A stretch of 36,194 nt of DNA from an uncultured Oscillospiraceae bacterium (GCA_910589395.1 CAJUTL010000026.1:1-36194), one strand, 5' to 3'; shown: positions 1 through 7,417, counted from the stretch's first letter. A program made the numbers and translations. The notes: generated by a model from the sequence alone, not told the origin.

Positions 1-412
1 GGTGAGCGCGTCCCGGTGGGACGCTGGTGCGAACCGACCGAGCCGACAGGCGAGATTCGATGGAAGGGATAGTCACACGTAGAAAGTGGGACAAAACCGC
101 TAGTCTTGATCCCCTCAGTCAGTCTTCGGCTGACAGCTCCCCTTACTCGCGCAAGTGGAGCCTAAGGGCGATAAACTACAATTTAGCGGTGTCCCTGCGG
201 TCGGGTCAGAAATCATTTTCCTGCACCAAGTAGGGGCACGAGTGGCCGCGGCGCCTCGCCGCTAAACCATCATTTATCACTCTATATCCTGCTCTTTCTT
301 GATTGCGCTGCTATGCAGCGCCACCACCCTCTAACATCTAGCATCTAGAATCCAGCATCTAAAAAACGCCCTTCTCTAACGACTAACATCTAACAACTAA
401 CAACTGTTTCCC
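1..412. repeat. Intergenic repeat mosaic at the left edge
   Basis: No gene is supported here. Bases 1-20 match the run at about 32991-33010, and the words 'gagccgacaggcgaga' recur near 33305. Bases 62-167 are one copy of a 106-bp repeat whose inverted copy is at 24706-24811. Bases 170-190 and 258-280 carry the CTAAA/TTTAG-type palindrome. Bases 335-365 are the CAGCATCTAGAATC type and 380-405 the CTAACAACTAACA type. The same order of modules recurs at about 18995-19110 and 33330-33510. Confidence 0.75.
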
Positions 413-441
413 TTGACAGCAGAAGAAAAAGGGCATACACT
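413..441 (+). promoter_or_regulatory. Promoter of the M28 peptidase gene
   Basis: TTGACA (413-418) and TACACT (436-441) are separated by 17 bases. They lie about 30 bases upstream of the start codon at 474, just outside the repeat mosaic. Confidence 0.65.
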
Positions 442-473
442 TTTTCTAAAAATAAAGAAAGAGGGGCCATTCT

Positions 474-1766
474 ATGGAAATTTCCGGGGAAAGAGAATTT
501 GAGCTGCTGAAGAAAATCGGGTTTACCCGGGTGGCCGGGTCTCCGGAGGAGCGGAAGGCGGCGGAGATTTTGCGGGCGGAGTGCGAAGCCATTGGCGTAC
601 AGGCGGAGATCGAGGCCTTTCAGATCGAGGACGCGGACATCGAAACGGCGGCCTTTGAGATTTTGGAGCCCTTTCATCAGGAATATCAGGTCACGGGCTT
701 CAAATGCGCACAAAACACTCCGGAGGGCGGCCTGACCGCCGGTTTTCTCTATGTGGAAAACGGGCTGGACGTGAACCTCATAGACGCCGCCGGGAAGATT
801 GTGCTGGTCAACGGCTATCTGCGGGTGCCGGTGTTCCGCAAGCTTTTGAAGGCAGGCGTGGCTGCTATTGTCACCATGGAGGGTGAGCTGCGGGATAAGC
901 CGGAGGAAACCGACCTTTCCACCCGTGCGCTGCGCAAGACCCTGCGGGCCTTTGGCAACGTGCCCATGGTGAACCTGCGGGTGGCGGACGCCATGGACAT
1001 GGTGCGCAGAGGGGCCTGTAAGGCAAAACTTACCCTGAAAAACACGGTGGTGGAGCGCATCTCTCACAATGTGGTCTGCACCCTGCCCGGCACGGAAAAG
1101 CCCGAGGAGATCATTTCCTTCGGCGCCCATTACGATTCCGTGCCCTTTTCTACCGGCGTGTACGACAACGGCGCGGGATCTGTCATCAACATGGAGCTTC
1201 TGCGGTACTTCAAGGAGAACCCGCCCTGCCGAACCTTAAAATTCATGTGGTACGGCTCGGAGGAGATCGGCCTGGAGGGCAGCAAGGCCTATGTTCGTGA
1301 CCACAAGGACGAGCTTTCCCGGCATGTGTTGATGATCAATGTGGATGTGGGCGGCCCGATCCTGGGCGTGGAGGAGCTGGGTGTGACCGGCGAGGAAAGC
1401 CTTGTTTCCTTTGCGGACTATCTGATGAAGATCGGCGGCTACCCGGTGCAGGTAAAGCAGACCATCTATTCCAGCGATTCCATTCCCTTTGCGGATAACG
1501 GCATTCCGGCGGTGAATTTTGACCGGGCAGGCGCTCACGGCGCCGCCTATATCCACAACCGGTATGACACCCTGGATTTCCTTTCTGCGGAGATGCTGGA
1601 GAAAACCACCGCCCACGTGCTGGAGTTTTCAAAAACAATGGCAAACGCCAGAGTGTTCCCGGTGGAGAAAAAGATGCCCCAGAACATGGTGGAGGAGATC
1701 GACAAGTACCTCTACAAAAAGGAGCTTCAGGAGGCGGAGGAAGAAAAGGCACAGAAAAACGCTTGA
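474..1766 (+). CDS. M28 family zinc aminopeptidase with PA-like insert
   Basis: A predicted metal-dependent exopeptidase of the M28 (aminopeptidase Y/S) family that would release N-terminal amino acids from peptides. The 430-residue protein has an N-terminal helical part, a PA-like insert (about 85-190) and a C-terminal catalytic domain. The two-zinc ligand set of the family is visible: H219 (AHYDS), D231 (DNGAG), E263/E264 (SEEIG), D291 (NVDVGG) and H361 (HNRYDT). There is no signal peptide or membrane segment, so it is probably cytoplasmic. The C-terminal tail is charged and Glu/Lys-rich. AGAGGGG sits 7 bases before the ATG. It is monocistronic: the next promoter overlaps its stop codon. 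Substrate cannot be told from sequence. Confidence 0.9.
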   Translation: MEISGEREFELLKKIGFTRVAGSPEERKAAEILRAECEAIGVQAEIEAFQIEDADIETAAFEILEPFHQEYQVTGFKCAQNTPEGGLTAGFLYVENGLDVNLIDAAGKIVLVNGYLRVPVFRKLLKAGVAAIVTMEGELRDKPEETDLSTRALRKTLRAFGNVPMVNLRVADAMDMVRRGACKAKLTLKNTVVERISHNVVCTLPGTEKPEEIISFGAHYDSVPFSTGVYDNGAGSVINMELLRYFKENPPCRTLKFMWYGSEEIGLEGSKAYVRDHKDELSRHVLMINVDVGGPILGVEELGVTGEESLVSFADYLMKIGGYPVQVKQTIYSSDSIPFADNGIPAVNFDRAGAHGAAYIHNRYDTLDFLSAEMLEKTTAHVLEFSKTMANARVFPVEKKMPQNMVEEIDKYLYKKELQEAEEEKAQKNA

Positions 1767-1791
1767 CTTTTCTCCGGGGTTCTGCTAGGAT
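1763..1791 (+). promoter_or_regulatory. Promoter of the ABC-F leader
   Basis: TTGACT (1763-1768), a 17-base spacer and TAGGAT (1786-1791). The -35 box overlaps the TGA stop of the peptidase gene. Transcription would start near 1798, giving an unusually long leader of about 240 bases before the ABC-F start codon. Confidence 0.6.
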
Positions 1792-1823
1792 AAAAGTGAT
1801 TTCGAGAAGAAAGGGAGTAGAAG

Positions 1824-1835
1824 ATGAGACTGTAA
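1824..1835 (+). CDS. Three-codon leader ORF (Met-Arg-Leu)
   Basis: ATG AGA CTG TAA is preceded by AAGGGAG (1811-1817) with a 6-base spacer, so it should be translated well. Its stop codon lies in the 5' arm of a leader hairpin (1832-1845 with 1906-1918). The family fact is that Met-Arg-Leu at the N-terminus of Erm leader peptides stalls drug-bound ribosomes, and that very short leader ORFs control several ABC-F resistance genes. That this one is a drug sensor is inference. A second mini-ORF (1840-1857, MKNPE) overlaps the same arm but lacks a clear ribosome binding site. Confidence 0.6.
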   Translation: MRL

Positions 1836-1918
1836 GCCTATGAAAAACCCAGAATAGAACTACGGTTTCGGGCAGATTGCGCCCGCGGCCTTTCTTTGCT
1901 GTTGGTTTCATGGCTTAC
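1832..1918 (+). promoter_or_regulatory. Leader hairpin overlapping the MRL stop codon
   Basis: GTAAGCC-T-ATGAAA (1832-1845) pairs with TTTCAT-GGCTTAC (1906-1918), 13 pairs with one bulged base. The freed 3' arm (1912-1918) can instead pair with GTGGGCC (1981-1987, two G-U pairs), which is the foot of the downstream terminator. This gives a plausible antiterminator switch when a ribosome covers the 5' arm. Confidence 0.6.
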
Positions 1919-1983
1919 GGATATGTCTTTTCAGAGAGCTTCGGGAATTTTTCCCGGGGGCTCCTCCTGTGTGATGTAAAGTG

Positions 1984-2019
1984 GGCCTGTTTCCGGCGGC
2001 GTCGGGAACAGGCCTTTTT
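1984..2019 (+). terminator. Intrinsic terminator inside the ABC-F leader (attenuator)
   Basis: GGCCTGTTTCC (1984-1994) pairs with GGGAACAGGCC (2004-2014), 11 pairs with one G-U, loop of 9, followed directly by TTTTT. It ends only 17 bases before the ABC-F start codon and lies downstream of the promoter, so it should stop most transcripts unless it is relieved. Confidence 0.8.
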
Positions 2020-2036
2020 GCATAGGAGGGATTTTT

Positions 2037-3581
2037 ATGCTGCAATTACAGAATATAAGCATTTCCATGAGGAAGGACCTGCGGGAGCTTCTTCGGGACT
2101 TTACCTTTTCCCTAAACCCCGGGGATAAGGCGGCGGTGATCGGCGAGGAGGGCAACGGAAAATCCACCTTGCTGAAGCTGATCTATGACGAGAACATGGT
2201 GGAGGGGTACGTGGAGTGGAGCGGAACAGTCCGAAAAAACGGTCTTGTGCTGGGCTATCTTGCCCAGGAGCTTCCGGCAGAGGACAAATGGAAAACAGCC
2301 TATGAATTCTGCTGTGAAGAGTCCTCTTTTTTGGATAGTACCCCAAAGGAACTGGCGGACGCGGCGGCGGCGCTGCGGTTTCCCCAGGAGCTTTTCTACT
2401 CGGACCGGACCATGGGCGCACTCTCCGGCGGGGAAAAGGTAAAGCTGCGTATGGCCCTTCTCACTCTGCGCCGCCCGGACTGCTACCTTTTGGACGAACC
2501 CTCCAACGACCTGGATATCGAAACCCTGGAATGGCTGGAGGAATTTATCCGCGGCTGTCCCCAGCCTGTTTTGTATATTTCCCACGACGAAATGCTCCTG
2601 GAAAACACGGCCAATGTGATCCTTCACATGGAACAGCTGCGGAGAAAGACTCTGCCCCGGTGGACGGTGGCGAGAATGGGGTATCGCCGCTATGTGGAGG
2701 AGAGGCTCCAAAGCTTTTCCCATCAGGAGCAGGTGGCCAGGAAGGAACGGGAAGAGGAGAAAAAACAGCAGGAAAGGTTTCAAAAGATCCAGCAGAAGGT
2801 GGAGCACCAGCTGAATTCCATTTCCCGGGGCGATCCCCATGGGGGAAGACTTCTGAAAAAGAAAATGAAGTCCGTAAAGGCCATGGAGCACCGGTTTGAT
2901 CGGGAGCACCAGGCCATGACGGAGCTTCCCGATACGGAGGAAGCGATCCTGGTGGGCTTCGGAGAAAATACCGGGATCCCGGCAGGCAAAACCGTGCTGG
3001 ATCTTTCCCTTCCCAGGCTGACGGCGGGAGAAGGAGAAGAGGAAAAGCTTTTGGCGGAAAACCTTCGCCTTTCTGTCCGGGGGCCGGAGCATATCTGCAT
3101 CATCGGGAAAAACGGAGCGGGAAAAACCACCCTGCTGCGCAGGCTGGCTCGGGAGCTTCTGCCCAGAACAGACCTGCGGGTCTCCTACATGCCTCAGGAT
3201 TATGAGGAAACCGTGGAGCAGGAGCAGACCCCGGTGGAATTTCTGGCAAGCTCCTCGGAAAAGGCGGAGCTGACCCGGGTAAAAACCTATCTTGGCAGCA
3301 TGAAATATACCCCCGAAGAAAGCGAACACAGCATCCGGGAGCTTTCCGGGGGACAGAAGGCAAAGCTCTTTTTCCTCAAAATGATTTTGGATGGCAGCAA
3401 TGTGCTGCTTTTAGACGAGCCCACCCGGAATTTCAGCCCCCTTTCCGGCCCGGTGATCCGGGGGATCCTGCGGGAGTTCAAGGGCTGCATCATCAGTGTG
3501 TCTCACGATAGAAAGTATATCGAAGAGGTCTGTAAAACCCTGTATGAATTAACAGAAAAAGGGTTGGAAGAAAAATCATAA
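2037..3581 (+). CDS. ABC-F ribosome protection protein (antibiotic resistance type)
   Basis: A cytoplasmic ATPase with two ABC domains and no membrane segment. It should bind the ribosomal E site and displace peptidyl-transferase-centre drugs. Domain 1 has Walker A GEEGNGKS (36-43), signature LSGGE (129-133) and Walker B YLLDEP (150-155). A charged helical linker follows (about 225-292). Domain 2 has GKNGAGKT (357-364), LSGGQ, and LLLDEPTRNFSP in place of the housekeeping DEPTNHLD. The RNFSP variant and the 514-residue length fit the Lsa/Vga/VmlR/CplR class, which gives resistance to lincosamides, pleuromutilins and streptogramin A. The exact drug range is inference. GGAGGG is 6 bases before the ATG. 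Expression is probably controlled by the leader attenuator upstream. Confidence 0.9.
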   Translation: MLQLQNISISMRKDLRELLRDFTFSLNPGDKAAVIGEEGNGKSTLLKLIYDENMVEGYVEWSGTVRKNGLVLGYLAQELPAEDKWKTAYEFCCEESSFLDSTPKELADAAAALRFPQELFYSDRTMGALSGGEKVKLRMALLTLRRPDCYLLDEPSNDLDIETLEWLEEFIRGCPQPVLYISHDEMLLENTANVILHMEQLRRKTLPRWTVARMGYRRYVEERLQSFSHQEQVARKEREEEKKQQERFQKIQQKVEHQLNSISRGDPHGGRLLKKKMKSVKAMEHRFDREHQAMTELPDTEEAILVGFGENTGIPAGKTVLDLSLPRLTAGEGEEEKLLAENLRLSVRGPEHICIIGKNGAGKTTLLRRLARELLPRTDLRVSYMPQDYEETVEQEQTPVEFLASSSEKAELTRVKTYLGSMKYTPEESEHSIRELSGGQKAKLFFLKMILDGSNVLLLDEPTRNFSPLSGPVIRGILREFKGCIISVSHDRKYIEEVCKTLYELTEKGLEEKS

Positions 3582-3593
3582 GCTATCAAAAAA

Positions 3594-3622
3594 GGGCCGC
3601 CGGATAACGGTGGCTCTTTTTT
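3594..3622 (+). terminator. Terminator after the ABC-F gene
   Basis: GGGCCGCCG (3594-3602), loop GATAA and CGGTGGCTC (3608-3616) form 9 pairs followed by TTTTTT. It lies in the gap between the ABC-F gene and the convergent XRE gene and may serve both. Confidence 0.85.
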
Positions 3623-3860
3623 ATTTATCTTGCTGTTTTTGAATTGCGTCTTCTATTGCTTGAATCAATTCGTGAGGCGGGACGTCCAGAGCTTGCGAAA
3701 TTTTGAAAAGTGTATCAATGGTAGGACTGCGTAATCCCCGCTCAATTTTACTATAATGTGTTCGATCCAGACCTGCCAGACCACTGAGTACCTCTTGAGA
3801 TTTTCTTCTGTTTTTACGAAACCTGCGAATAACCTGACCAACCAATTCTGCGCTTACCAT
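3621..3860 (-). CDS. Small XRE-family repressor
   Basis: A 79-residue single-domain helix-turn-helix protein of the Cro/CI (HTH_3) type. It shows the IRRFRKNRRKSQEVLSGLAG...HYSKIERGLRSPTIDTLFKISQAL pattern in two parts, with no effector domain. I start it at the ATG at 3860, preceded by AAAGGTG. Longer readings upstream would begin at TTG and run through the operator region. It is divergent from the HTH/lipoprotein/membrane gene set, and two GAGGTC palindromes lie in the shared promoter region, so it probably represses that set and itself. The coding is clearly more AT-rich than the flanking ABC-F and recA genes, which suggests transfer. Confidence 0.85.
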   Translation of the reverse strand: MVSAELVGQVIRRFRKNRRKSQEVLSGLAGLDRTHYSKIERGLRSPTIDTLFKISQALDVPPHELIQAIEDAIQKQQDK

Positions 3861-3908
3861 GGTGCCACACCTTTCCCGATAAAGCGATAAGAAATCGAAA
3901 AACACGAC

Positions 3909-3967
3909 GAGGTCACTTGACCTCATTATAGAAGTGTGGTATATTGTTTTTGAGGTCAATCGACCTC
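3909..3967. promoter_or_regulatory. Divergent promoter region with two GAGGTC palindromes
   Basis: Operator 1 is GAGGTCACTTGACCTC (3909-3924). Operator 2 is GAGGTCAATCGACCTC (3952-3967). Their centres are 43 bases apart, close to four helical turns. A plus-strand promoter TTGACC (3917-3922), 17 bases, TATATT (3940-3945) starts inside operator 1. A minus-strand TATAAT (3925-3930) touches the same operator but has only a weak -35 box. A repressor bound here would block both directions. Confidence 0.75.
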
Positions 3968-3990
3968 AAAAGATTGAAGGAGGGAAAATT

Positions 3991-4173
3991 GTGGATTACA
4001 TGACAGTGAAAGAAGCTTCAGCGCTTTGGGGATATGCTCCAAGCACAATCAGAACATGGTGTAAAAACGAAAAAATCAGTGTGCTGCTTAAGCCGGTAAA
4101 GGTTTCCAATGAGTGGCGAATACCGGCTGAAGCGTCTTGTCCGAAAGCTCTTAAAAAGAAAACGGGGGTATAA
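3991..4173 (+). CDS. Small helix-turn-helix (excisionase/MerR-like) protein
   Basis: A 60-residue protein read from GTG at 3991, chosen because GAAGGAGGG (3976-3984) lies 6 bases before it. An in-frame ATG at 4000 is too far from that site. The pattern MTVKEASALWGYAPSTIRTWCKNEKI...EWRIP is that of a winged-helix 'helix-turn-helix domain' protein related to excisionases and MerR: a short helix, a recognition helix and a Trp-Arg-Ile-Pro wing end. It is the first gene of the AT-rich plus-strand set and ends 3 bases before the lipoprotein start. It could be a second regulator or a remnant of a mobile element. No integrase is nearby. Confidence 0.7.
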   Translation: MDYMTVKEASALWGYAPSTIRTWCKNEKISVLLKPVKVSNEWRIPAEASCPKALKKKTGV

Positions 4174-4176
4174 ATT

Positions 4177-4884
4177 ATGCAAAAAAGCAAATTTTGGCCA
4201 CTTGTTCTGGCTGTATCGCTCCTATTGACTTTGTGTGCTTGTGGAAAAAGTGAAGAAGTTAAATCGGTGGAAAAACTTATAGCTGGAATTGGCGAAGTGA
4301 CATTTGAAAGTGAAATCAAAATTACGGAAGCCGAAAATGCCTATAATAATCTTATAGAGGAAGACCAGCAGAAGGTCGAAAACTACAATATATTACTCTC
4401 TGCTAAAGAACAGTATAAAAACCTGGGAATTAAGTTAACACGAGATAACTACGAGAAGTATCTAGCGGTTGATTTTAATTTAGAATATGGAGGGAAAATT
4501 GATGCCGCAAAAGTAATGGGGTATAATATTCAATCTGGTAATTACGTATATACCGAAATTGAATTGAATGCGAGAGTAAGCGGAAAATCTCCAAATTACG
4601 ATTATAATGATGTTACAGTCACAGTGAGCATACAAGGAGATTATTTGCCTTTCACATATGAAATTTATAAAAAGTTGAATTCAGGAGCAATGTCCTTGGA
4701 GGAATACGCAGCAGATTATAAGACAGATGTCAACAAAACACTTATACTGCAAACGGACATTTTAGGAGTTGGAGAAGCACAGGATAAGATCATACTCAAC
4801 GAGGATATGTGGACTTTAGACAAAGGCTCGTCTCTTGAGTTTGAAGTAGTCGATGTTTCCGGAACGATGACAACAATTAGATAA
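4177..4884 (+). CDS. Lipoprotein of unknown function
   Basis: A 235-residue predicted lipoprotein. It has a Lys-containing N-terminus, a hydrophobic stretch and the lipobox LCAC with Cys22 as the acylated residue. A helical segment follows (about 31-83, pattern IAGIGEVT...A..AYNNL....KV.NY..L..A) like the helical repeats often found in Firmicutes surface proteins. The C-terminal half (about 90-235) looks beta-rich. I do not recognise the family. GGGGG precedes the ATG by 8 bases. It is probably cotranscribed with the HTH gene upstream and under the GAGGTC operators. Base composition is AT-rich, unlike the surrounding chromosome. Confidence 0.75.
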   Translation: MQKSKFWPLVLAVSLLLTLCACGKSEEVKSVEKLIAGIGEVTFESEIKITEAENAYNNLIEEDQQKVENYNILLSAKEQYKNLGIKLTRDNYEKYLAVDFNLEYGGKIDAAKVMGYNIQSGNYVYTEIELNARVSGKSPNYDYNDVTVTVSIQGDYLPFTYEIYKKLNSGAMSLEEYAADYKTDVNKTLILQTDILGVGEAQDKIILNEDMWTLDKGSSLEFEVVDVSGTMTTIR

Positions 4885-5007
4885 CCGCTTATTATGAGGC
4901 GGCAGTTGAGCCCTCATGGTATTGCCTAATGAAAGCAAGTTTAAGCAACTTGAGATTATTGTGAGCAAAAATTACTCCCTTTTTATATTTGATAGGAGGA
5001 AGTTATT

Positions 5008-5406
5008 ATGAAAGCTTCAAAATTCTTTTCTGCTATTTTTTCCGTTATTGGAATATTTACCGGATTTTTGTCAACTATCTTTGGAATAGTGGCTTTAACA
5101 ATGTCACCGGGGTATGCAGAATCCGCTAAAGCATACGGCGGAGACGCATACACGGGTATACAAAATGCAGCAGCACAATCAGCCACTAATATTCGGTATT
5201 TAGCTGAAATCGTAAAATTTGGAGTCGGCACGTTTTTGATTGTGTTTGGTATAGTAGCTCTATGCTATTTCGGGCTGAAAATCAGCAATTTCAAAAAAGA
5301 AGTGAATGAGCCGACACACCTTCAAACTAATTTTCCAGGAAATGGGCAGACAGACCTCCAAATTGGCCTTCCGGAACCAGCTGTTTTTCATGATTCTTTG
5401 GAATAA
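5008..5406 (+). CDS. Two-helix membrane protein of unknown function
   Basis: A 132-residue protein with a hydrophobic N-terminal helix (about 6-32) that could be a signal anchor, an outside loop of about 40 residues rich in Ala/Gly/Tyr, a second helix (about 70-92), and a polar cytoplasmic tail (93-132). No cysteine pair or catalytic motif is visible. TAGGAGG precedes the ATG by about 7 bases. The 123-base gap before it contains no gene. It belongs to the AT-rich islet with the XRE repressor and the lipoprotein. Together with that lipoprotein it could form a cell-envelope unit, but this is only positional inference. Confidence 0.65.
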   Translation: MKASKFFSAIFSVIGIFTGFLSTIFGIVALTMSPGYAESAKAYGGDAYTGIQNAAAQSATNIRYLAEIVKFGVGTFLIVFGIVALCYFGLKISNFKKEVNEPTHLQTNFPGNGQTDLQIGLPEPAVFHDSLE

Positions 5407-5463
5407 TATTGGAAAGTTGAGGGAATAAGCTCAGGCATAGTTACTTGAGAGCGAAAAATCCAA

Positions 5464-5475
5464 AAACAAATGTTC
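5464..5475. promoter_or_regulatory. Candidate LexA (SOS) box upstream of recA
   Basis: AAACAAATGTTC resembles the Gram-positive SOS palindrome GAACN4GTTC. The 11-base core AAACAAATGTT also occurs on the minus strand in front of lexA (34189-34199). It lies 20 bases upstream of the recA -35 box. Confidence 0.55.
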
Positions 5476-5476
5476 G

Positions 5477-5516
5477 TAAAATTTTCGGAAAAGCATTGCA
5501 TTTCCGAAAATTTTTC
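5477..5516. repeat. 14-bp inverted repeat across the recA promoter
   Basis: Arms AAAATTTTCGGAAA (5478-5491) and TTTCCGAAAATTTT (5501-5514) are perfect and flank a 9-base loop that holds most of the recA -35 box. In RNA from upstream it would make an AT-rich hairpin followed by a T-rich run, so it may end transcription of the membrane-protein gene. In DNA it could bind a protein. Confidence 0.55.
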
Positions 5517-5524
5517 TTTATAAT
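5496..5524 (+). promoter_or_regulatory. recA promoter
   Basis: TTGCAT (5496-5501), a 17-base spacer and TATAAT (5519-5524). The recA start codon is 50 bases further on. Confidence 0.75.
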
Positions 5525-5573
5525 GAAATAAAGAAATATGTGACCCGGGAAAACGGGCGAGGAGGATACGGGA

Positions 5574-6755
5574 ATGGCGGAAAAAAAGCAGGCCCCCATC
5601 AGCACCAGAGCGGAGGGAAAGCCGGAGGAAAAGGCGAAGGCTCTGGAAACGGCCCTGGCCCAGATCAAAAAGCAGTTTGGCGAAGGGGCGGTCATGCGCC
5701 TGGGGCAGGATTCTACCCTGAATGTGGAAAGCATCCCCACGGGGTCCCTTTCCCTGGATATGGCCTTGGGCATTGGCGGCCTGCCCAGAGGGCGTATTGT
5801 GGAGGTTTACGGGCCGGAATCCTCCGGTAAAACCACCCTGGCCCTGCACTGTATCGCCGAGGGCCAGAAAATGGGCGGCAATGCCGCGTTTATCGATGTA
5901 GAGCATGCCCTGGACCCGGTGTATGCCGGAAACCTGGGAGTAGATGTGGAAAGTCTGCTGGTTTCCCAGCCGGATACCGGCGAGCAGGCCCTGGAGATCA
6001 CGGAAGCGCTGGTGCGCTCCAACGCCATCGATGTGATCGTGGTGGACTCTGTGGCCGCCCTGGTGCCCCGGGCTGAGATCGAGGGCGATATGGGCGACGC
6101 CCACGTGGGCCTGCAGGCAAGGCTCATGAGCCAGGCTCTCCGAAAGCTGGCGGGCGCCATTTCCAAGTCCAACTGTGTGGCGATCTTTATTAACCAGCTG
6201 CGGGAAAAGGTGGGCGTTATGTACGGCAACCCCGAGGTCACTCCCGGCGGCCGGGCATTGAAATTCTATTCCTCCGTGCGCATCGAGGTGCGCAAGGGAG
6301 AGATCATCAAAAACGGCACGGATATGATCGGTGCCCGTACCAAGGTGAAGGTGGTCAAAAACAAGGTGGCCCCGCCCTTCCGCGTGGCGGAATTTGACGT
6401 GATGTACGGCACGGGCATTTCCCGTACCGGCGAGCTGCTGGACAGCGCCGTGGAGCTGGAGATCATTCAAAAGAGCGGCTCCTGGTTCTCCTACAACGGA
6501 GAGCGCATCGGCCAGGGACGGGATAAAACCAAAGAATTCCTGGCAAGCCATGAGGAAATGGCGGCGGAGATCGAAAAGCAGGTTCGGGAAAATGTGGAAA
6601 AGCTCTATGAAAAGCCCGGAAAAACCGGCGGGGCAAGAGAAGCCGCCACTCCGGTAGAGCTGCCGGAGGCTGCCCCCGCGCCGGAAGCCGCCCCCGCTCC
6701 CACCAGCAAGGCGGCGGCAAAGCAGAGCATCGATATCACGGTGGATGACGACTGA
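5574..6755 (+). CDS. recA: Recombinase RecA
   Basis: The DNA strand-exchange and SOS co-protease protein. The 393 residues include the core polymerisation/N-terminal domain (EKALETALAQIKKQFGEG-type start at about 21), Walker A GPESSGKT (80-87), Walker B VIVVDSVAALVP, the DNA-binding loops, and the conserved C-terminal WFSYNGERIGQGRDK motif. A long Ala/Pro/Glu-rich acidic tail ends in DITVDDD. The N-terminus carries about 20 extra residues compared with Escherichia coli. GAGGAGG lies 10 bases before the ATG. The TGA overlaps the recX start (TGATG). Regulation by LexA is likely from the upstream box, and lexA is in this same window. Confidence 0.98.
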   Translation: MAEKKQAPISTRAEGKPEEKAKALETALAQIKKQFGEGAVMRLGQDSTLNVESIPTGSLSLDMALGIGGLPRGRIVEVYGPESSGKTTLALHCIAEGQKMGGNAAFIDVEHALDPVYAGNLGVDVESLLVSQPDTGEQALEITEALVRSNAIDVIVVDSVAALVPRAEIEGDMGDAHVGLQARLMSQALRKLAGAISKSNCVAIFINQLREKVGVMYGNPEVTPGGRALKFYSSVRIEVRKGEIIKNGTDMIGARTKVKVVKNKVAPPFRVAEFDVMYGTGISRTGELLDSAVELEIIQKSGSWFSYNGERIGQGRDKTKEFLASHEEMAAEIEKQVRENVEKLYEKPGKTGGAREAATPVELPEAAPAPEAAPAPTSKAAAKQSIDITVDDD

Positions 6756-7372
6756 TGGAGCTGACAGCGGCAGAGCCCCGGCGGAAAAGCCTGACCCAGC
6801 TGTATCTGAACGGCGAGGCCGCCGTAAAGATCGACACGGAAACCTTTCTCCGCTCCGGCCTGAAGCCGGGAGACGAGCTTTCCGATGAGGAGCTCCATGA
6901 GCTGATTCAGGCCTCTGACGCCCGCCGGGCAAGAGAAAAGGCTCTGTATTTGCTGGAGCACCGCAGCCATTCCAAAAAGGAGCTGACGGAAAAGATCGCC
7001 CGCACCGCAGCCTCCCGGGAAGCCGCCCAGGCGGCGGCGGACCGCATGGAGGAGCTGGGTCTCTTAAACGATGAAACCTATGCCAGAGACCTGGCCAGGG
7101 AGCTGTTTCAAAGGCGGCGGTTCGGCAAAGCCAGGGTCCGGCAGGAGCTTCGGCGAAAGGGCATCGATAGTGCGCTCATCGATGAGCTGTTGGAGGAATA
7201 CGGAGACGAGGAGTTAGCCCTTCAGAATATTCAGGCGGTTCTGGAAAAGAAATACGCCGGCTGGCAGGAGGAGGAAAAGCTTCGGCGCAGAGCCTTCTCA
7301 GCCCTGCAGCGGCTGGGCTATTCCTACGACCTGATTCGCCGCGCCATGCGCACGGAGGAAGAGGAGTTTTAA
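6755..7372 (+). CDS. recX: Regulatory protein RecX
   Basis: A modulator of RecA filaments, built of tandem three-helix repeats. The 205-residue protein shows the family's usual pattern: ALYLLEHRSHSKKELTEKI, then LGLLNDETYARDLARELFQRRRFGKARVRQELRRKGI, then a third repeat near FSALQRLGYSYDLIRRAM. An N-terminal extension of about 60 residues is common in Firmicutes. Its ATG overlaps the recA stop codon by one base, so the two are cotranscribed and translationally coupled, which fixes the stoichiometry of RecA and its inhibitor. Confidence 0.95.
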   Translation: MELTAAEPRRKSLTQLYLNGEAAVKIDTETFLRSGLKPGDELSDEELHELIQASDARRAREKALYLLEHRSHSKKELTEKIARTAASREAAQAAADRMEELGLLNDETYARDLARELFQRRRFGKARVRQELRRKGIDSALIDELLEEYGDEELALQNIQAVLEKKYAGWQEEEKLRRRAFSALQRLGYSYDLIRRAMRTEEEEF

Positions 7373-7384
7373 CAGGTTTCTGAG

Positions 7385-7417
7385 AAAACCGGTCAGGCTG
7401 TCGCTTGGCCGGTTTTG
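7385..7417 (+). terminator. Terminator of recA-recX
   Basis: AAAACCGGTC (7385-7394) pairs with GGCCGGTTTT (7407-7416) around a 12-base loop, 10 pairs with one G-U. The 3' arm itself supplies the T-run. Confidence 0.75.

Noticed and set aside
27..233. 68-codon frame near the left edge
   Set aside because: It lies wholly in repeats that recur elsewhere without the frame being kept.
2112..3329. 405-codon open frame on the minus strand inside the ABC-F gene
   Set aside because: It is antisense to a gene with complete ABC motifs, and its translation is rich in His/Pro/Leu with no domain. It is an artefact of GC-rich codon use.
3861..3959. Longer N-terminus of the XRE protein starting at a TTG
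   Set aside because: It would translate through the operator and promoter region. The ATG at 3860 has a proper ribosome binding site and gives a normal family length.
5388..6932. 514-codon open frame on the minus strand across recA
   Set aside because: It covers recA and the recX start in antisense, has low-complexity Arg/Gly/His composition and no ribosome binding site.
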